From: Fibrobacter sp. UWEL | GTDB lineage: Bacteria; Fibrobacterota; Fibrobacteria; Fibrobacterales; Fibrobacteraceae | Reading direction: 5' to 3' | NCBI RefSeq assembly: GCF_900142535.1 | Contig: NZ_FRBE01000015.1 | Location: forward strand, 24,471 to 88,470 | Length of the DNA: 64,000 bases | Shown: positions 22,701 through 31,625 of the stretch, one piece after another | Position numbering within the stretch: the first letter of the stretch is position 1 | Layout: every line of letters starts with the position of its first letter | Program-made: the position numbers and the translations under genes | Notes under the pieces: generated by a model | Told to the model about the DNA's origin: nothing | Databases searched by the model: none | What the model saw: only the letters and a program-made list of their open reading frames with translations

Positions 22701-24488
22701 ATGAAAATTCTCTTTCCCCTGATTCTCGTTGCCTCCCTGGCAACTTCAATTTTTGCCCAGGACGAAGTATCCAAGGCAAAGGAATTCATCAAGAATGGTG
22801 ACTGCAGCGAAGCGGTGAACGTCCTGCAGAAGGTCTACAAGTCCAGCTTCAGCAAGTCCGCTGGCGAAAAGGCCGCCGTGATGCTTACCGAATGCTATCT
22901 CCGCGACCACAAGCGCGACGAAGCCAAGCAGATTACCTCCAAGTTCCTGGAATACTACGTCGCTTCCGACTATCGCGAACGTATGGAACTGGCTAACGCC
23001 ATCGTTACTGTAGAGCAGGGTGCTCCCTATGATGGCGTGGAAGCCATGCTGCGCATCCTGGCTTACTCCAAGAATCCTGCCGCCCGTTCCCGCACCAAGG
23101 ATGTGGTGATCAAGGTCCTGGCTGCATCTCTTCTGAATGCAGACCAGCTCCAGTCCCTCATCGAGAAGTATCCGGTGGACAAGGAAGTCATTGGCTGGAT
23201 TCAGCTGCAGATTGGCCGCGAATGCCAGAACGCCAAGCGTTTCCGTGGCGCTCGCTACTGGTACAAGAAGGTGGCTAGCAACGAATCTTCCGAACTGGCA
23301 GAAACCGCAAAGCGCGGTCTTGAATCTCTGGAAGGCATGAGTGCTGGCACTCCTACCATCCTGGTTCTCGCTCCCCTTTCTGGCGACTTCGCCGAATTCG
23401 GTGCCGAAGCTATTCAGGGCGTTCTCCTGGCATACGAACAGTCCGGTCTCAAGGGCAAGGTCAACATCCGTACTGCTGACTCCCGCGCCGACGCTTCCCA
23501 GGCACTGCTTCGTACCCAGCAGGCGATCCACCAGGATAGCGTGATTGCAATCGTGGGTCCCATCATGAGTGGTCCTGCTGCCGCTGTCGCTGCCTGGCTT
23601 GGCACCAACCATCAGTATATCCCCATGCTCACTCCCACCGCTACCGATGACGGTATCGCCAAGATGGGTCCCAATATCTTCCAGGTCAACGTGACCATGG
23701 ACTACCTGGCCCAGAGCATCGCGGACTTTGCAACCAAGTGCCTGAACATTCGTGAGTTCGGCATCATGAGCCCTTTGGGTGACTACGGTGCTTCCGTGTC
23801 CCGCAGCTTTACTCAGGCTGTGAACCGCCGTGGCGGCGACGTGGTTGCTTTCCGCAACTACGAAGAAGGCCATCCGGATTACAAGACCGAATTTGAAATG
23901 CTTCGCGACGTTCGCTTTAAGCAGCTGAACCGCCGCCTGAACATGAAGCGTGGCGCTTCCGACTTGAACGCTCCCAACTCCAAGTTCAACAAGAAGGAAA
24001 GCGACGTGGAATTCCCGGGCCTCCTGATTGCCTCCACGAATCCCAGCGAAGCTGGCCTCATGGCTAGCCAGTCCGCATTCTACCAGATCTCCGGTACCCT
24101 TCTGGGAACCTCCGGCTGGTACGGTCGCGACCTGCTGGTAACTGGTAAGAACCTGGTGGAAGGCGCCTACTTCAGTGTGCCTGCTCTGGACATGGGTGAC
24201 AAGGATACATTCAAGGCATTCTCCAAGAGCTTCAAGGAACGCTGGGGCGCAGAACCTGCTGATGACAAGGTTAGCGGCCTGAGCTACGATGCGGCAAACA
24301 TCATCTTCAAGTCCATGAACTCTGACATGAGCCTGACCAAGACCTTGAACAACTCCGACCAGTTCAAGGGTGTGTACGGCGACATCAAGTTCAAGCGTGG
24401 CGCCAACGTGAACACCAAGATCGTGACTGTCACCAAGGGCAAGTTCGAAGTTCTGGACGGCTGCCCGGAAAAGACCGACAAGAAGTAA
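22701..24488 (+). CDS. Penicillin-binding-protein activator-like (LpoA-type) periplasmic protein
   Basis: 595 aa with signal peptide (ending SIFAQD). The first 200 residues are helical TPR-like repeats (GDCSEAVNVLQKVYKSSFS). The remainder is a type I periplasmic-binding fold beginning TILVLAPLSGDFAEFGAEAI, with AIVGPIMSGPAAAVAAWLG and PMLTPTATDDGIA. This TPR-PBP combination is that of LpoA, which stimulates class A penicillin-binding proteins; branched-chain amino-acid binding proteins share only the second part. No lipobox is visible, unlike proteobacterial LpoA. Confidence 0.8.
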   Translation: MKILFPLILVASLATSIFAQDEVSKAKEFIKNGDCSEAVNVLQKVYKSSFSKSAGEKAAVMLTECYLRDHKRDEAKQITSKFLEYYVASDYRERMELANAIVTVEQGAPYDGVEAMLRILAYSKNPAARSRTKDVVIKVLAASLLNADQLQSLIEKYPVDKEVIGWIQLQIGRECQNAKRFRGARYWYKKVASNESSELAETAKRGLESLEGMSAGTPTILVLAPLSGDFAEFGAEAIQGVLLAYEQSGLKGKVNIRTADSRADASQALLRTQQAIHQDSVIAIVGPIMSGPAAAVAAWLGTNHQYIPMLTPTATDDGIAKMGPNIFQVNVTMDYLAQSIADFATKCLNIREFGIMSPLGDYGASVSRSFTQAVNRRGGDVVAFRNYEEGHPDYKTEFEMLRDVRFKQLNRRLNMKRGASDLNAPNSKFNKKESDVEFPGLLIASTNPSEAGLMASQSAFYQISGTLLGTSGWYGRDLLVTGKNLVEGAYFSVPALDMGDKDTFKAFSKSFKERWGAEPADDKVSGLSYDAANIIFKSMNSDMSLTKTLNNSDQFKGVYGDIKFKRGANVNTKIVTVTKGKFEVLDGCPEKTDKK

Positions 24489-24516
24489 TCTGCATTTTGC
24501 AGGCTTGAGTATAGAA

Positions 24517-24552
24517 GAGACCCCGCGGCTAGTACGTCGCGGGGCTCTTTGT
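24517..24552 (+). terminator. Rho-independent terminator
   Basis: GAGACCCCGCGGC-TAGTAC-GTCGCGGGGCTC followed by TTTGTTTC, 30 bp after the activator gene. Confidence 0.85.
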
Positions 24553-24571
24553 TTCTAGGAATCTCTATGGG

Positions 24572-24784
24572 CTAGTCTTCGTAGCCGCAGCCGATGGAGG
24601 CGGCGACAAATTCCGGGGACTCGCCGTTTCTGTACAGTACGTGGAGCGTATCGTCGTCCACAATGTCGTCCAGGTTTACGCCGCTGGTGGCGCTCAGTTC
24701 TTCTGCGATCCTGGTCTTGAAATTCTGGAAACCGGTGTGGATCATGTAGAACGATAGTGCGGATGTTCTATGGAGCAGTTTCAT
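24572..24784 (-). CDS. Small conserved-looking protein, unknown function
   Basis: 70 aa with a good ribosome binding site (CGGAGGTCTT) before the ATG. Sequence: a basic N-terminus (MKLLHRTSALSFYMIH) followed by an acidic domain with LDDIVDDDTLHVLYRNGESP and EFVAASIGCGYED. The ending resembles short helical modules found at the C-terminus of several bacterial small proteins, but no family name can be given. Confidence 0.55.
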   Translation of the reverse strand: MKLLHRTSALSFYMIHTGFQNFKTRIAEELSATSGVNLDDIVDDDTLHVLYRNGESPEFVAASIGCGYED

Positions 24785-24921
24785 AAGACCTCCGTTTAGA
24801 ATTCTGTTGCCCGAATGTCAACAAAACTAAACACAATGGTGTGTGAATTGTTGATACGTTGTTAAATCCTTGATGATAGTATAGATTTTTTAAGCCTAAT
24901 TTCCCGAAAATAATGGAAAAG

Positions 24922-25232
24922 TGATTATTCCGGAATACTTTGAGCCATCAGTCCGGTGTCAGAGAGCCAGTGTTCCGGAGAAAGAGAGCCATAGCTATTA
25001 GCAAGGAAAGCTTATGGCAGGATAAAACTAGATGTTGGTCATTCAAAGCATTGCGTGTGCCTTTAAACTGATTGTAGGCAGGCGGCTCGCGCGAATAGGC
25101 TTATAAAATCCCGCGCGGTCCCAACATACTGTATTTGACCAAACAAATGAGCTATAAACAGGTGGCTCCACAGGTCCGGAATGATGGCTCCCATTTTTCC
25201 GGACTGGCGGCTCCGCCGCTCCGGAATAATCA
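24922..25232. mobile_element. 311-bp non-autonomous IS21-like element (MITE)
   Basis: The ends are inverted repeats TGATTATTCCGGA (24922-24934) and TCCGGAATAATCA (25220-25232), starting TG and ending CA. Inside each end are repeated subterminal blocks, GAGCCA-x-CA-x-TCCGG on the left and their reverse complements on the right, like the multiple IstA binding sites of IS21-family elements. The flanks carry a 6-bp direct repeat GAAAAG (24916-24921 and 25233-25238), a target-site duplication. The central 150 bp contain no transposase frame. Confidence 0.75.
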
Positions 25233-25557
25233 GAAAAGTAAGAAAAGTGTATATGTCCTGCAGATTGAAAAATTTCGTGATTTTTTAGTACAAACGAAAT
25301 AAAATGTCCTTTTAACCCTTTGAAATACAATAAGTTATCCTTTTCGAAAGACTGCGCCCTTCCCTACCGCGCATGTATGCAGGATCTATTCTATTTTGGA
25401 ATAAAAAACAGGCATTTGGGAGGGTGCTGTTATTCACTGAAAAAAGCCGTCGTTTGTGAATAAACTGTTTAAAAGTAATTTTAAACACAACTTATCAACA
25501 ATCGGCCTGGACAATTCACGTCTACTGAAAGGGTGGAAATTTTCTAAATTGCGTGCC
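25233..25557. other. Intergenic region, AT-rich
   Basis: 325 bp before the next gene. It holds TTATTCACT (25434-25442), the reverse of TTATTCACA (TGTGAATAA near 25457) and TTATCAACA near 25494, but no convincing gene. The promoter of the 25558 gene must lie here. Confidence 0.4.
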
Positions 25558-26496
25558 ATGAAAAGAGCTCTTGCCCTCCTCCTCATGACCTTGACTTTTG
25601 CTTTTGCTGATGACGTGAAGGCGACTCTGGCCTTGTCCGACAGCCAGATGGCTCTGTGGAACAAGGTCACCTCCCTGACTATGTCCCTGAAGTATGGCGA
25701 GGCTATGGAGGCCGCCAAGGAGTTCCGCAAGGCAAATGACGGTGCAGGCTGTGTGCTGGAAAACGTGGTTCGCATCAGCATGTACGACGACAAGGGTGAT
25801 ACTACCGCTCTCATCAAGGCCGGGAAGCAGCTGGAATCCTGCAAGGCGGAAGGCCTGTGGGAAGCCCTCCGCAAGTTTGAATTCGGCTACGTCCAGACGG
25901 AAACGGGCCACTCTGTCAAAGGCGCCATGACGACACGCTCTGCCGCCAAGATGTTCGAGGAATCCGACGAGCTGGACGCCAAGGCCTTCTACGCCATTTA
26001 CGCCTATTACATCGACCAGAGTTTCAGCTGGGTTCCTTTCAAGTCCGACAATCGTGCCGCATACCTCAAGACTCTGGACGAAGCCTCCCAGAAATCCACC
26101 CGCTTCTGGCCGCTGTTCCTGACACCGCTTGTATGGATGTATTACGACAAGGAAGATTATGCCATGGGCGTCAAGCTTTGCGACCGCGGGCTGTCCAAGG
26201 CCCCCAGCCATCCGGTCCTTCTCCAGATGAAGGCCGACATGCTCTACCGCATGAAGCGTTACAATGATGCCGCATCCCTCTATGAATCCAGCGCTGCAAG
26301 CTACGAGAAACGCACTGGCAAGTCTATTCGCTACTGGTGTGCGGTGCTGAACTTGATCCGCATTTATCACGACGCAGGCAACCAGGAAAAATCCAGCGCC
26401 TGGAAAAACAAACTGGACGATCCTTCCTACAGGGCCCTTGAAAAGTGGATGCCCGGTTCCCTCATGGATGACTTGAACAAGCGCGACCTTATTTAA
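25558..26496 (+). CDS. Secreted TPR-like protein, unknown function
   Basis: 312 aa from the ATG at 25558, where a signal peptide begins (MKRALALLLMTLTFAFAD). The mature part is all-helical with repeated pairs typical of tetratricopeptide repeats (GVKLCDRGLSKAPSHPVLLQ, KADMLYRMKRYNDAASLYES). No catalytic motif. TPR proteins of this type usually scaffold envelope complexes; no partner is evident. Confidence 0.7.
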   Translation: MKRALALLLMTLTFAFADDVKATLALSDSQMALWNKVTSLTMSLKYGEAMEAAKEFRKANDGAGCVLENVVRISMYDDKGDTTALIKAGKQLESCKAEGLWEALRKFEFGYVQTETGHSVKGAMTTRSAAKMFEESDELDAKAFYAIYAYYIDQSFSWVPFKSDNRAAYLKTLDEASQKSTRFWPLFLTPLVWMYYDKEDYAMGVKLCDRGLSKAPSHPVLLQMKADMLYRMKRYNDAASLYESSAASYEKRTGKSIRYWCAVLNLIRIYHDAGNQEKSSAWKNKLDDPSYRALEKWMPGSLMDDLNKRDLI

Positions 26497-26595
26497 AGGC
26501 GTCCAGGTCCTCTGTTAAAATAATTTATCAAAAAAAGTTCGTACAAACGGGTACATCACAACGTGTTATAGGTATACACTCAACACGGAGGATGT

Positions 26596-27309
26596 ATGCT
26601 TCAAAAAGCATTACGGATTGGATTCTTTCTGGACGGCTACACGCTAAAGAAAGTCAACGAATATTACAAGGTTCATCACAGATACCACTCTAACGTGGAT
26701 TTCAGGGGACTCAAGAACTGGCTGGAGATGCACCTGTGCAAGGTCTTTTCCGATGGTAACAGGCGCGTGGAGATGGAGTGTCATTATTACCATCCCCATC
26801 GCAATCCCCACATTTATGGCAGCGCCGTAAGCGGGGTGCTTAAGCTGGAACACGAGCTTTGCACTGCCGGCTTCCAGGTCCACTACAGCAACATGACCGA
26901 GGACAACGGCATGATGGGCCCCAACCTGGGCCTGATGGAAGATGCCCTCCTGATCGCCTCCTATCACAAGATGGACATTGTGGTGCTTCTCAGTACCCAG
27001 GGCCAGTACGCTCCCCTTCCCGATAGGCTTCGCATGATGGGTGTGCCTACGGTTCTTCTGGGCTGGGACTTCGTCTACACCAAGGGGAAGAATGCTGTCC
27101 GCTGGAAGACGGATTCTGGCCTGCGGGATACCTGCGCCCACTATGTGGCCATGGAGAAGGTGATGGATATGGACCCCAAGTCGGACTTGCCTCCCCGTGG
27201 ATTCTTCTTCCAGAAGGGCCGTGCCTTCGATCGTAGGCGGGACCCTATGTGGCGGGAGACCGTTTCCAAGATCCGCAGTCAGTTTGTGCCCAGGGCCCAG
27301 CAGGCGTAA
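26596..27309 (+). CDS. NYN-domain (PIN-like) protein
   Basis: 237 aa. The N-terminus IGFFLDGYTLKKVNEYY has the first acidic residue of the NYN/LabA fold, and a later strand IVVLLSTQGQYAPLPDRLR sits where active relatives have S-x-D-x-D. Here the acidic residues are replaced by Gln/Gln, so nuclease activity is doubtful. The C-terminus is basic (RRRDPMWRETVSKIRSQF) and may bind nucleic acid. It stands alone with its own ribosome binding site (GGAGG). Confidence 0.6.
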   Translation: MLQKALRIGFFLDGYTLKKVNEYYKVHHRYHSNVDFRGLKNWLEMHLCKVFSDGNRRVEMECHYYHPHRNPHIYGSAVSGVLKLEHELCTAGFQVHYSNMTEDNGMMGPNLGLMEDALLIASYHKMDIVVLLSTQGQYAPLPDRLRMMGVPTVLLGWDFVYTKGKNAVRWKTDSGLRDTCAHYVAMEKVMDMDPKSDLPPRGFFFQKGRAFDRRRDPMWRETVSKIRSQFVPRAQQA

Positions 27310-27332
27310 TCGTCTTGTATAAAACCAGGCGT

Positions 27333-27361
27333 AAAAAAAATCCCGCCTCATAAGGCGGGAT
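27333..27361 (-). terminator. Terminator for the outer-membrane protein gene
   Basis: On the minus strand TCCCGCCT-TATG-AGGCGGGA is followed by eight T. It serves the minus-strand gene; on the plus strand the T run is poor. Confidence 0.8.
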
Positions 27362-27385
27362 CTTCAAACGTACTTTAAACTTCGA

Positions 27386-28297
27386 TTAAAGCTTATCGTG
27401 CTGCTTCTTCTGCCAGTCGCTCTGGAAAATCCAGGTAACGCGGAGACCGATGCAGAAGGTGTCGCCGTCGTTATCGGTATCGTAGGTGCGGCTGCCATTG
27501 AGGTCATCAGCAAGCAGAACGCCTTCCACATCCAGTTCGTTGTAACGGATGTAGCGGTAACCTGCATAAAGGCCGATTGCAATGGGATCCAGTTCCAGGC
27601 GGACTTCGACTTCTGCTGCAAAGGTGCTGGCGAAGGTGCTGTAGTAGCGGTCGCGAGTATCTGCAGAGTTGGAGCCGTCGCTGACAGTGTAGTCAGCTGC
27701 CAGGTGGAAGTTGATCAGGTTGAAACCGATACCAGCAGCGGGAATGACGTTAATGAAGGTATGTTCGCCAAAGAGCTTCCAGCCGAACATCCAGTCTGCG
27801 CCGTAGGAGAACCACTTCACGTCGTAGAGGGGGAACTTCATGACGGTACTGCTGGCGGCGTCTTCGTCCGCATCAGCTGCTGCCACGGGGCTTGAGTTAT
27901 AGGTCTTGCCGGGACGTTCGGAAACCTGTGTGGGCATGAAGTTGATGTCCATCCAGGTGAGGAACTGCTTGTACTGGGCACCGATGTTTACGTGGAGACC
28001 CAGGTAGTAGTCATCAAACTTGCTGTAACCCTTTGAGATGGATTTGTCAGCCTGGTAAGTCTGGGCTTCTTCGCTGCCTGCTTCGGCGAACTGACGGGTA
28101 CCTTCGTAGAAGGCGGTCTTGTTCACGTAGGAAGCGAACTCGTCTGTCATCAGGCGGTAGTCAGCGCCAAAGGAAAGGAAACCACGGACGTGGTCCTTTT
28201 CATAAAAACCGTTGTCTTCCTCGGCGAGGGAAACAGTGGAAAGTGCCAGTACACTGAGGACGGCAGCTTTCAAAAAAGAGGTTATCTTTGTTTTCAT
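27386..28297 (-). CDS. Outer-membrane beta-barrel-type protein, unknown function
   Basis: 303 aa, signal peptide ending STVSLAEE. Alternating strands (FLSFGADYRLM, YYLGLHVNIGAQYKQFLTWMDINF, VEVRLELDPIAIGLYAGYRYIRY) suggest a small barrel. It ends in WIFQSDWQKKQHDKL rather than a terminal Phe. No family was recognised. Confidence 0.65.
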   Translation of the reverse strand: MKTKITSFLKAAVLSVLALSTVSLAEEDNGFYEKDHVRGFLSFGADYRLMTDEFASYVNKTAFYEGTRQFAEAGSEEAQTYQADKSISKGYSKFDDYYLGLHVNIGAQYKQFLTWMDINFMPTQVSERPGKTYNSSPVAAADADEDAASSTVMKFPLYDVKWFSYGADWMFGWKLFGEHTFINVIPAAGIGFNLINFHLAADYTVSDGSNSADTRDRYYSTFASTFAAEVEVRLELDPIAIGLYAGYRYIRYNELDVEGVLLADDLNGSRTYDTDNDGDTFCIGLRVTWIFQSDWQKKQHDKL

Positions 28298-28374
28298 AGT
28301 GAAAAAAATACATTAAGTTTTGGACTTGTGTAGGGAATTTTTTTCATAACACGTTAAAAATCAACGATTTACGA

Positions 28375-29622
28375 GTGTTTCGAGGCATCCAGGTGTTGAG
28401 TATTTGTGGAAAAATTGGGGCTCTTTTGGCTCTTGCCCTCCTTTTTACGGCCTGCAGGGAAGAAAAGCCTGTAATAAAGGAGAACGTATGGGATACCCAT
28501 AGCCAGCTGTTCTGGGTGGATTCCGCCGGCGGGGAACGTGTGGCGGGAATTCGTTCCATTGTCGGGGCGGACACCCTGAAGAAACTTTTCGTGCTGCGGG
28601 ATTCCGCTGCATTTAACGCAGGGAAAAATTTGCCGGCCGAACTTTCCGGTGCCATGGTTTTACGCACTCCGCTTAAGAGGGTGGCGGTACTGTCGTCGGC
28701 ACAGATCGGCTACATGCTGCGCCTTGGTGTAGAGGACCGCATCGTGGCTGTAGGCGCCGGCAAGTACATTGCGGACTCCTCACTTTACGCGAAGGCCACC
28801 GCAGGCCAGCTGGTGGAGGTGAGCCCCGACGGAATGAACGTAGATTACGAGAAGCTAATCGCTTTAAAGCCGGACCTAGTCATGACTTTTGCTACAGGCG
28901 GCTCTCAGGACGATTACGACCGCATGGAAAAGCTGGGCATCCCCGTGATGCTTACCTCCGAATGGCAGGAAACTTCCGTGGCTGATAAGGCCAGCTGGTT
29001 GAGTCTTTATGGCGATCTGTTCGGCAAGGAAGCGCTGTCGGATTCCATTGAGAGAGAGTTTAAGTATGACTCGCTCGCAGCTTCACCTTGCGAAGGTCGT
29101 AAAGTTCTTGCGGGGATGAGCTACGGTGGCGTGTGGTATGCTCCCGGTGGCCGCAGCTATACCGCGGACCTTATCAAGAAAGCCGGTGGCTGCTACCTGT
29201 GGGCTTCAGACACTACCCGCGAGCTCCGCCTGACCATCGAGGATGTAATCGCTCTCGCAGACTCCGCGGACATGTGGGTTAATCCTGGAATGTTCGGCAC
29301 TCCCGAGGAAATTCTGGCGGCAGAACCTCGTGCCGCCCATATCAAGGCTTTCAAGAACAAGAAGGTGTTCCAGAACGATGGACGTAAGGGACCCGGCGGT
29401 GGAAACGATTTCTTTGAAAGCGCCGTGGCGAGACCTATGGAATTGATCTGGAATTTGAGGGATTTATTCCTTGCGGATTTTCAATTACTGGCGGATAGCT
29501 CCGGCGGGGATGTAAAAAGTTTGCCTGGACTAACACCTCCAGTCCAGTCCCCTTCCGAGAAGGGGCCGAATAAGGCTCAAAGCGAATATTTGCCCTACAC
29601 ATGGTACCACAACATTTTCTAA
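28375..29622 (+). CDS. ABC-transporter substrate-binding lipoprotein (FepB/BtuF type)
   Basis: 415 aa; the start is a GTG at 28375, with another GTG at 28393 possible. A lipobox (LFTACREE) marks a lipoprotein. The helical-backbone binding fold is seen as KRVAVLSSAQIGYMLRLGVE, LKPDLVMTFATGGSQDDYDR, LAGMSYGGVWYAPGGRSY and ADMWVNPGMFGTPEEI. These proteins deliver iron-siderophores or cobalamin to an ABC importer; no permease is beside it. The C-terminal tail after residue 375 is not part of the family and carries two DNA hairpins. Confidence 0.82.
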   Translation: MFRGIQVLSICGKIGALLALALLFTACREEKPVIKENVWDTHSQLFWVDSAGGERVAGIRSIVGADTLKKLFVLRDSAAFNAGKNLPAELSGAMVLRTPLKRVAVLSSAQIGYMLRLGVEDRIVAVGAGKYIADSSLYAKATAGQLVEVSPDGMNVDYEKLIALKPDLVMTFATGGSQDDYDRMEKLGIPVMLTSEWQETSVADKASWLSLYGDLFGKEALSDSIEREFKYDSLAASPCEGRKVLAGMSYGGVWYAPGGRSYTADLIKKAGGCYLWASDTTRELRLTIEDVIALADSADMWVNPGMFGTPEEILAAEPRAAHIKAFKNKKVFQNDGRKGPGGGNDFFESAVARPMELIWNLRDLFLADFQLLADSSGGDVKSLPGLTPPVQSPSEKGPNKAQSEYLPYTWYHNIF

Positions 29623-29632
29623 TATTTACGAT

Positions 29633-30433
29633 ATGAAACCACATACAGGTATTGGTGACTGGATTGCAGCGAATTACGAGCTGGGTACCCCGTTCTTACA
29701 GCAGGTGCCCCGTGATTGTGCTGACTATTTGCTTTTGAACGCCCAGATTCGTGAATACGATGCTGGGGACGTAATCATCAATGGCGGAAGCATTGGTGAT
29801 TCCTTCTGCGTGCTTCAGAGTGGCCGCGCCTTCATTTGCGGTCAGATTCTGCCTGATGGGCATTACAACACGCTGGCTGCAGTTGAAGCCGGCGCCTGCT
29901 TTGGTGAAATGTCCATCATCTGTAACGAGGAGACCAGCAATACGGTGATTGCTGCCGAAGATGGCTGTACCGTGCTTGTCATCCCTCGCGATGAATTCGT
30001 GAAGTTCCTGGACAAGAACCCCAACATCATGGTTTACCTGTACAAGGTGGTGGCTGACCGTCTCCGCGCCAAGAACAAGGCCTTCGATGAATTCGAACGT
30101 CTGTCCCTGCTGGCTTCCGGAAAGGTGCTTCCCTTTATCGATTTTGCTCAGACCATGGAAAAGAGCCGCGTCACTGGCACCGTCATTTTCGAATGCAACG
30201 GCGAGAAGGGCTTCATTGCCTTCCAGGATGGTCGTATCTGCTGCGCCAAGTGTGGCAAACTGGCAGGTCCGGACGCTTTCGAGAAGATGCTCTCCTGGGG
30301 TGACGAAACACTTTACAAGCTTGATACTCACTTGATGCCTGAAATCGTGAATATCAACCAGATGACTGATACTACCAGCCTCATTCTGGATGCGCTCAGA
30401 AATATTGATGAAAAACAAAGCGCTCAGCACTAA
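29633..30433 (+). CDS. Cyclic-nucleotide-binding domain plus DUF4388 protein
   Basis: 266 aa. The first 140 residues form a cNMP-binding domain (AGDVIINGGSIGDSFCVLQSGR, the phosphate cassette FGEMSIICNEETSNTVIA), though the Arg that normally binds the cyclic phosphate is replaced by Ser/Asn. The rest (about 160-255) is a DUF4388-type domain (GTVIFECNGEKGFIAFQDGR, ICCAKCGKLAGPDAFEKML). It has no DNA-binding helix, so it is a sensor-adaptor rather than a CRP regulator. It precedes purM by 44 bp. Confidence 0.82.
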   Translation: MKPHTGIGDWIAANYELGTPFLQQVPRDCADYLLLNAQIREYDAGDVIINGGSIGDSFCVLQSGRAFICGQILPDGHYNTLAAVEAGACFGEMSIICNEETSNTVIAAEDGCTVLVIPRDEFVKFLDKNPNIMVYLYKVVADRLRAKNKAFDEFERLSLLASGKVLPFIDFAQTMEKSRVTGTVIFECNGEKGFIAFQDGRICCAKCGKLAGPDAFEKMLSWGDETLYKLDTHLMPEIVNINQMTDTTSLILDALRNIDEKQSAQH

Positions 30434-30477
30434 GCTGGGCAATAACCCTGCCCGAACCTAGGGCAAAGGATAAAACG

Positions 30478-31503
30478 ATGAACTACGCAGACGCAGGTGT
30501 ATCCCTGGCTCGCGCCGACGAAGCAATGGTCGGTGTCAAGAAGTCCGTACGTACCACTTTCAACGAAGGCGTTCTCGGTGACGTTGGCAACTTCGGTGGC
30601 CTGTTCACTCTGAACCACCTGGGCATGAAGGACCCCGTGCTGGTCAGCTCCGTTGACGGCGTTGGCACCAAGCTGAAGGTCGATATCGAAATGGGTACCC
30701 ACACCCTGCCTGGTCAGGACATCGTGAACCACTGCTGCGACGATATTCTCGTACAGGGTGCTCGTCCGCTGTTCTTCCTGGACTACGTGGCTACCGGCCG
30801 TCTGGAACCGGGTGTCATGGACCAGCTGGTCGCAGGTATGGCTAAGGCTTGCCGCGAAAACGGTCTCGTCCTCATCGGCGGTGAAACTGCAGAAATGCCG
30901 GGCTTCTACGGTCCGGGCGACTACGATATTTCCGGCACCATCGTGGGTGTTGTGGAACGCGAAAACATCATCGACGGCAAGAAGATCAAGCCGGGTACCA
31001 TCATCCTGGGCCTGCCTTCTACCGGTCTGCACACCAACGGCTACTCTCTCGCTCGTAAGGTTCTCTTCGACGTTGCCGGCTACAAGGTCGACACTCCGCT
31101 GGAAGGCACCAACATGACCATCGGCGAAGCTCTCACCATGCCGCATCGTAGCTACTACCCCAGCCTCATCGATCTCTGCAACAAGAAGATCATTCAGGGC
31201 CTGGCTCACATTACCGGTTCTGGCTACCAGGGCAACATTCCTCGTATCCTCCCGGACAATGTTGACGTTGTCATCGACCGTACCTCCTGGGATCCGTCCC
31301 CGATCTTCAAGCTCATCCAGAAGGAAGGCCAGGTCGAGAAGGACGAAATGTACTCTACCTTCAACATGGGCATGGGTATGTTGATCTTCATCGATCCGGC
31401 TGACAAGGCTGAAGTCGTTGCTCACCTGGAAGCCAAGGGCGAAAAGTGGGTGCAGGTTGGCGAAGTCGTCGCCGGCTCCAAGACCGTCAAGTTCAAGGAC
31501 TAA
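30478..31503 (+). CDS. purM: Phosphoribosylformylglycinamidine cyclo-ligase
   Basis: 341 aa, full length. MNYADAGVSLARADEAM, SSVDGVGTKLKVD, GGETAEMPGFYGPGDYDI and GLPSTGLHTNGYSLAR are the diagnostic PurM (AIR synthetase) blocks. The enzyme closes the imidazole ring in purine synthesis using ATP. Codon use is strongly biased, as expected for good expression. No other pur gene is in the window. Confidence 0.96.
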   Translation: MNYADAGVSLARADEAMVGVKKSVRTTFNEGVLGDVGNFGGLFTLNHLGMKDPVLVSSVDGVGTKLKVDIEMGTHTLPGQDIVNHCCDDILVQGARPLFFLDYVATGRLEPGVMDQLVAGMAKACRENGLVLIGGETAEMPGFYGPGDYDISGTIVGVVERENIIDGKKIKPGTIILGLPSTGLHTNGYSLARKVLFDVAGYKVDTPLEGTNMTIGEALTMPHRSYYPSLIDLCNKKIIQGLAHITGSGYQGNIPRILPDNVDVVIDRTSWDPSPIFKLIQKEGQVEKDEMYSTFNMGMGMLIFIDPADKAEVVAHLEAKGEKWVQVGEVVAGSKTVKFKD

Positions 31504-31554
31504 TGAGTTGCAAAGGGCGGGGCTGTTCCCCGCCACTCGGCGGATAATAAAATT

Positions 31555-31590
31555 AAGGACTACCTTTGTTAAGGCAGTCCTTATTTTGTT
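31555..31590 (+). terminator. Rho-independent terminator after purM
   Basis: AAGGACTACCTT-TGTT-AAGGCAGTCCTT (one internal mismatch) followed by ATTTTGTTTG. A GC-rich hairpin GGCGGGG-CTGTT-CCCCGCC also lies at 31516-31534. Confidence 0.75.
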
Positions 31591-31625
31591 TGTAAGAGAG
31601 AGTTCTTGTTGATGTGAACGCTGGT

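Noticed and set aside
25043..25330. 95-codon frame across the IS21-like element
   Set aside because: No transposase motif or ribosome binding site; it crosses the right inverted repeat and the target duplication.
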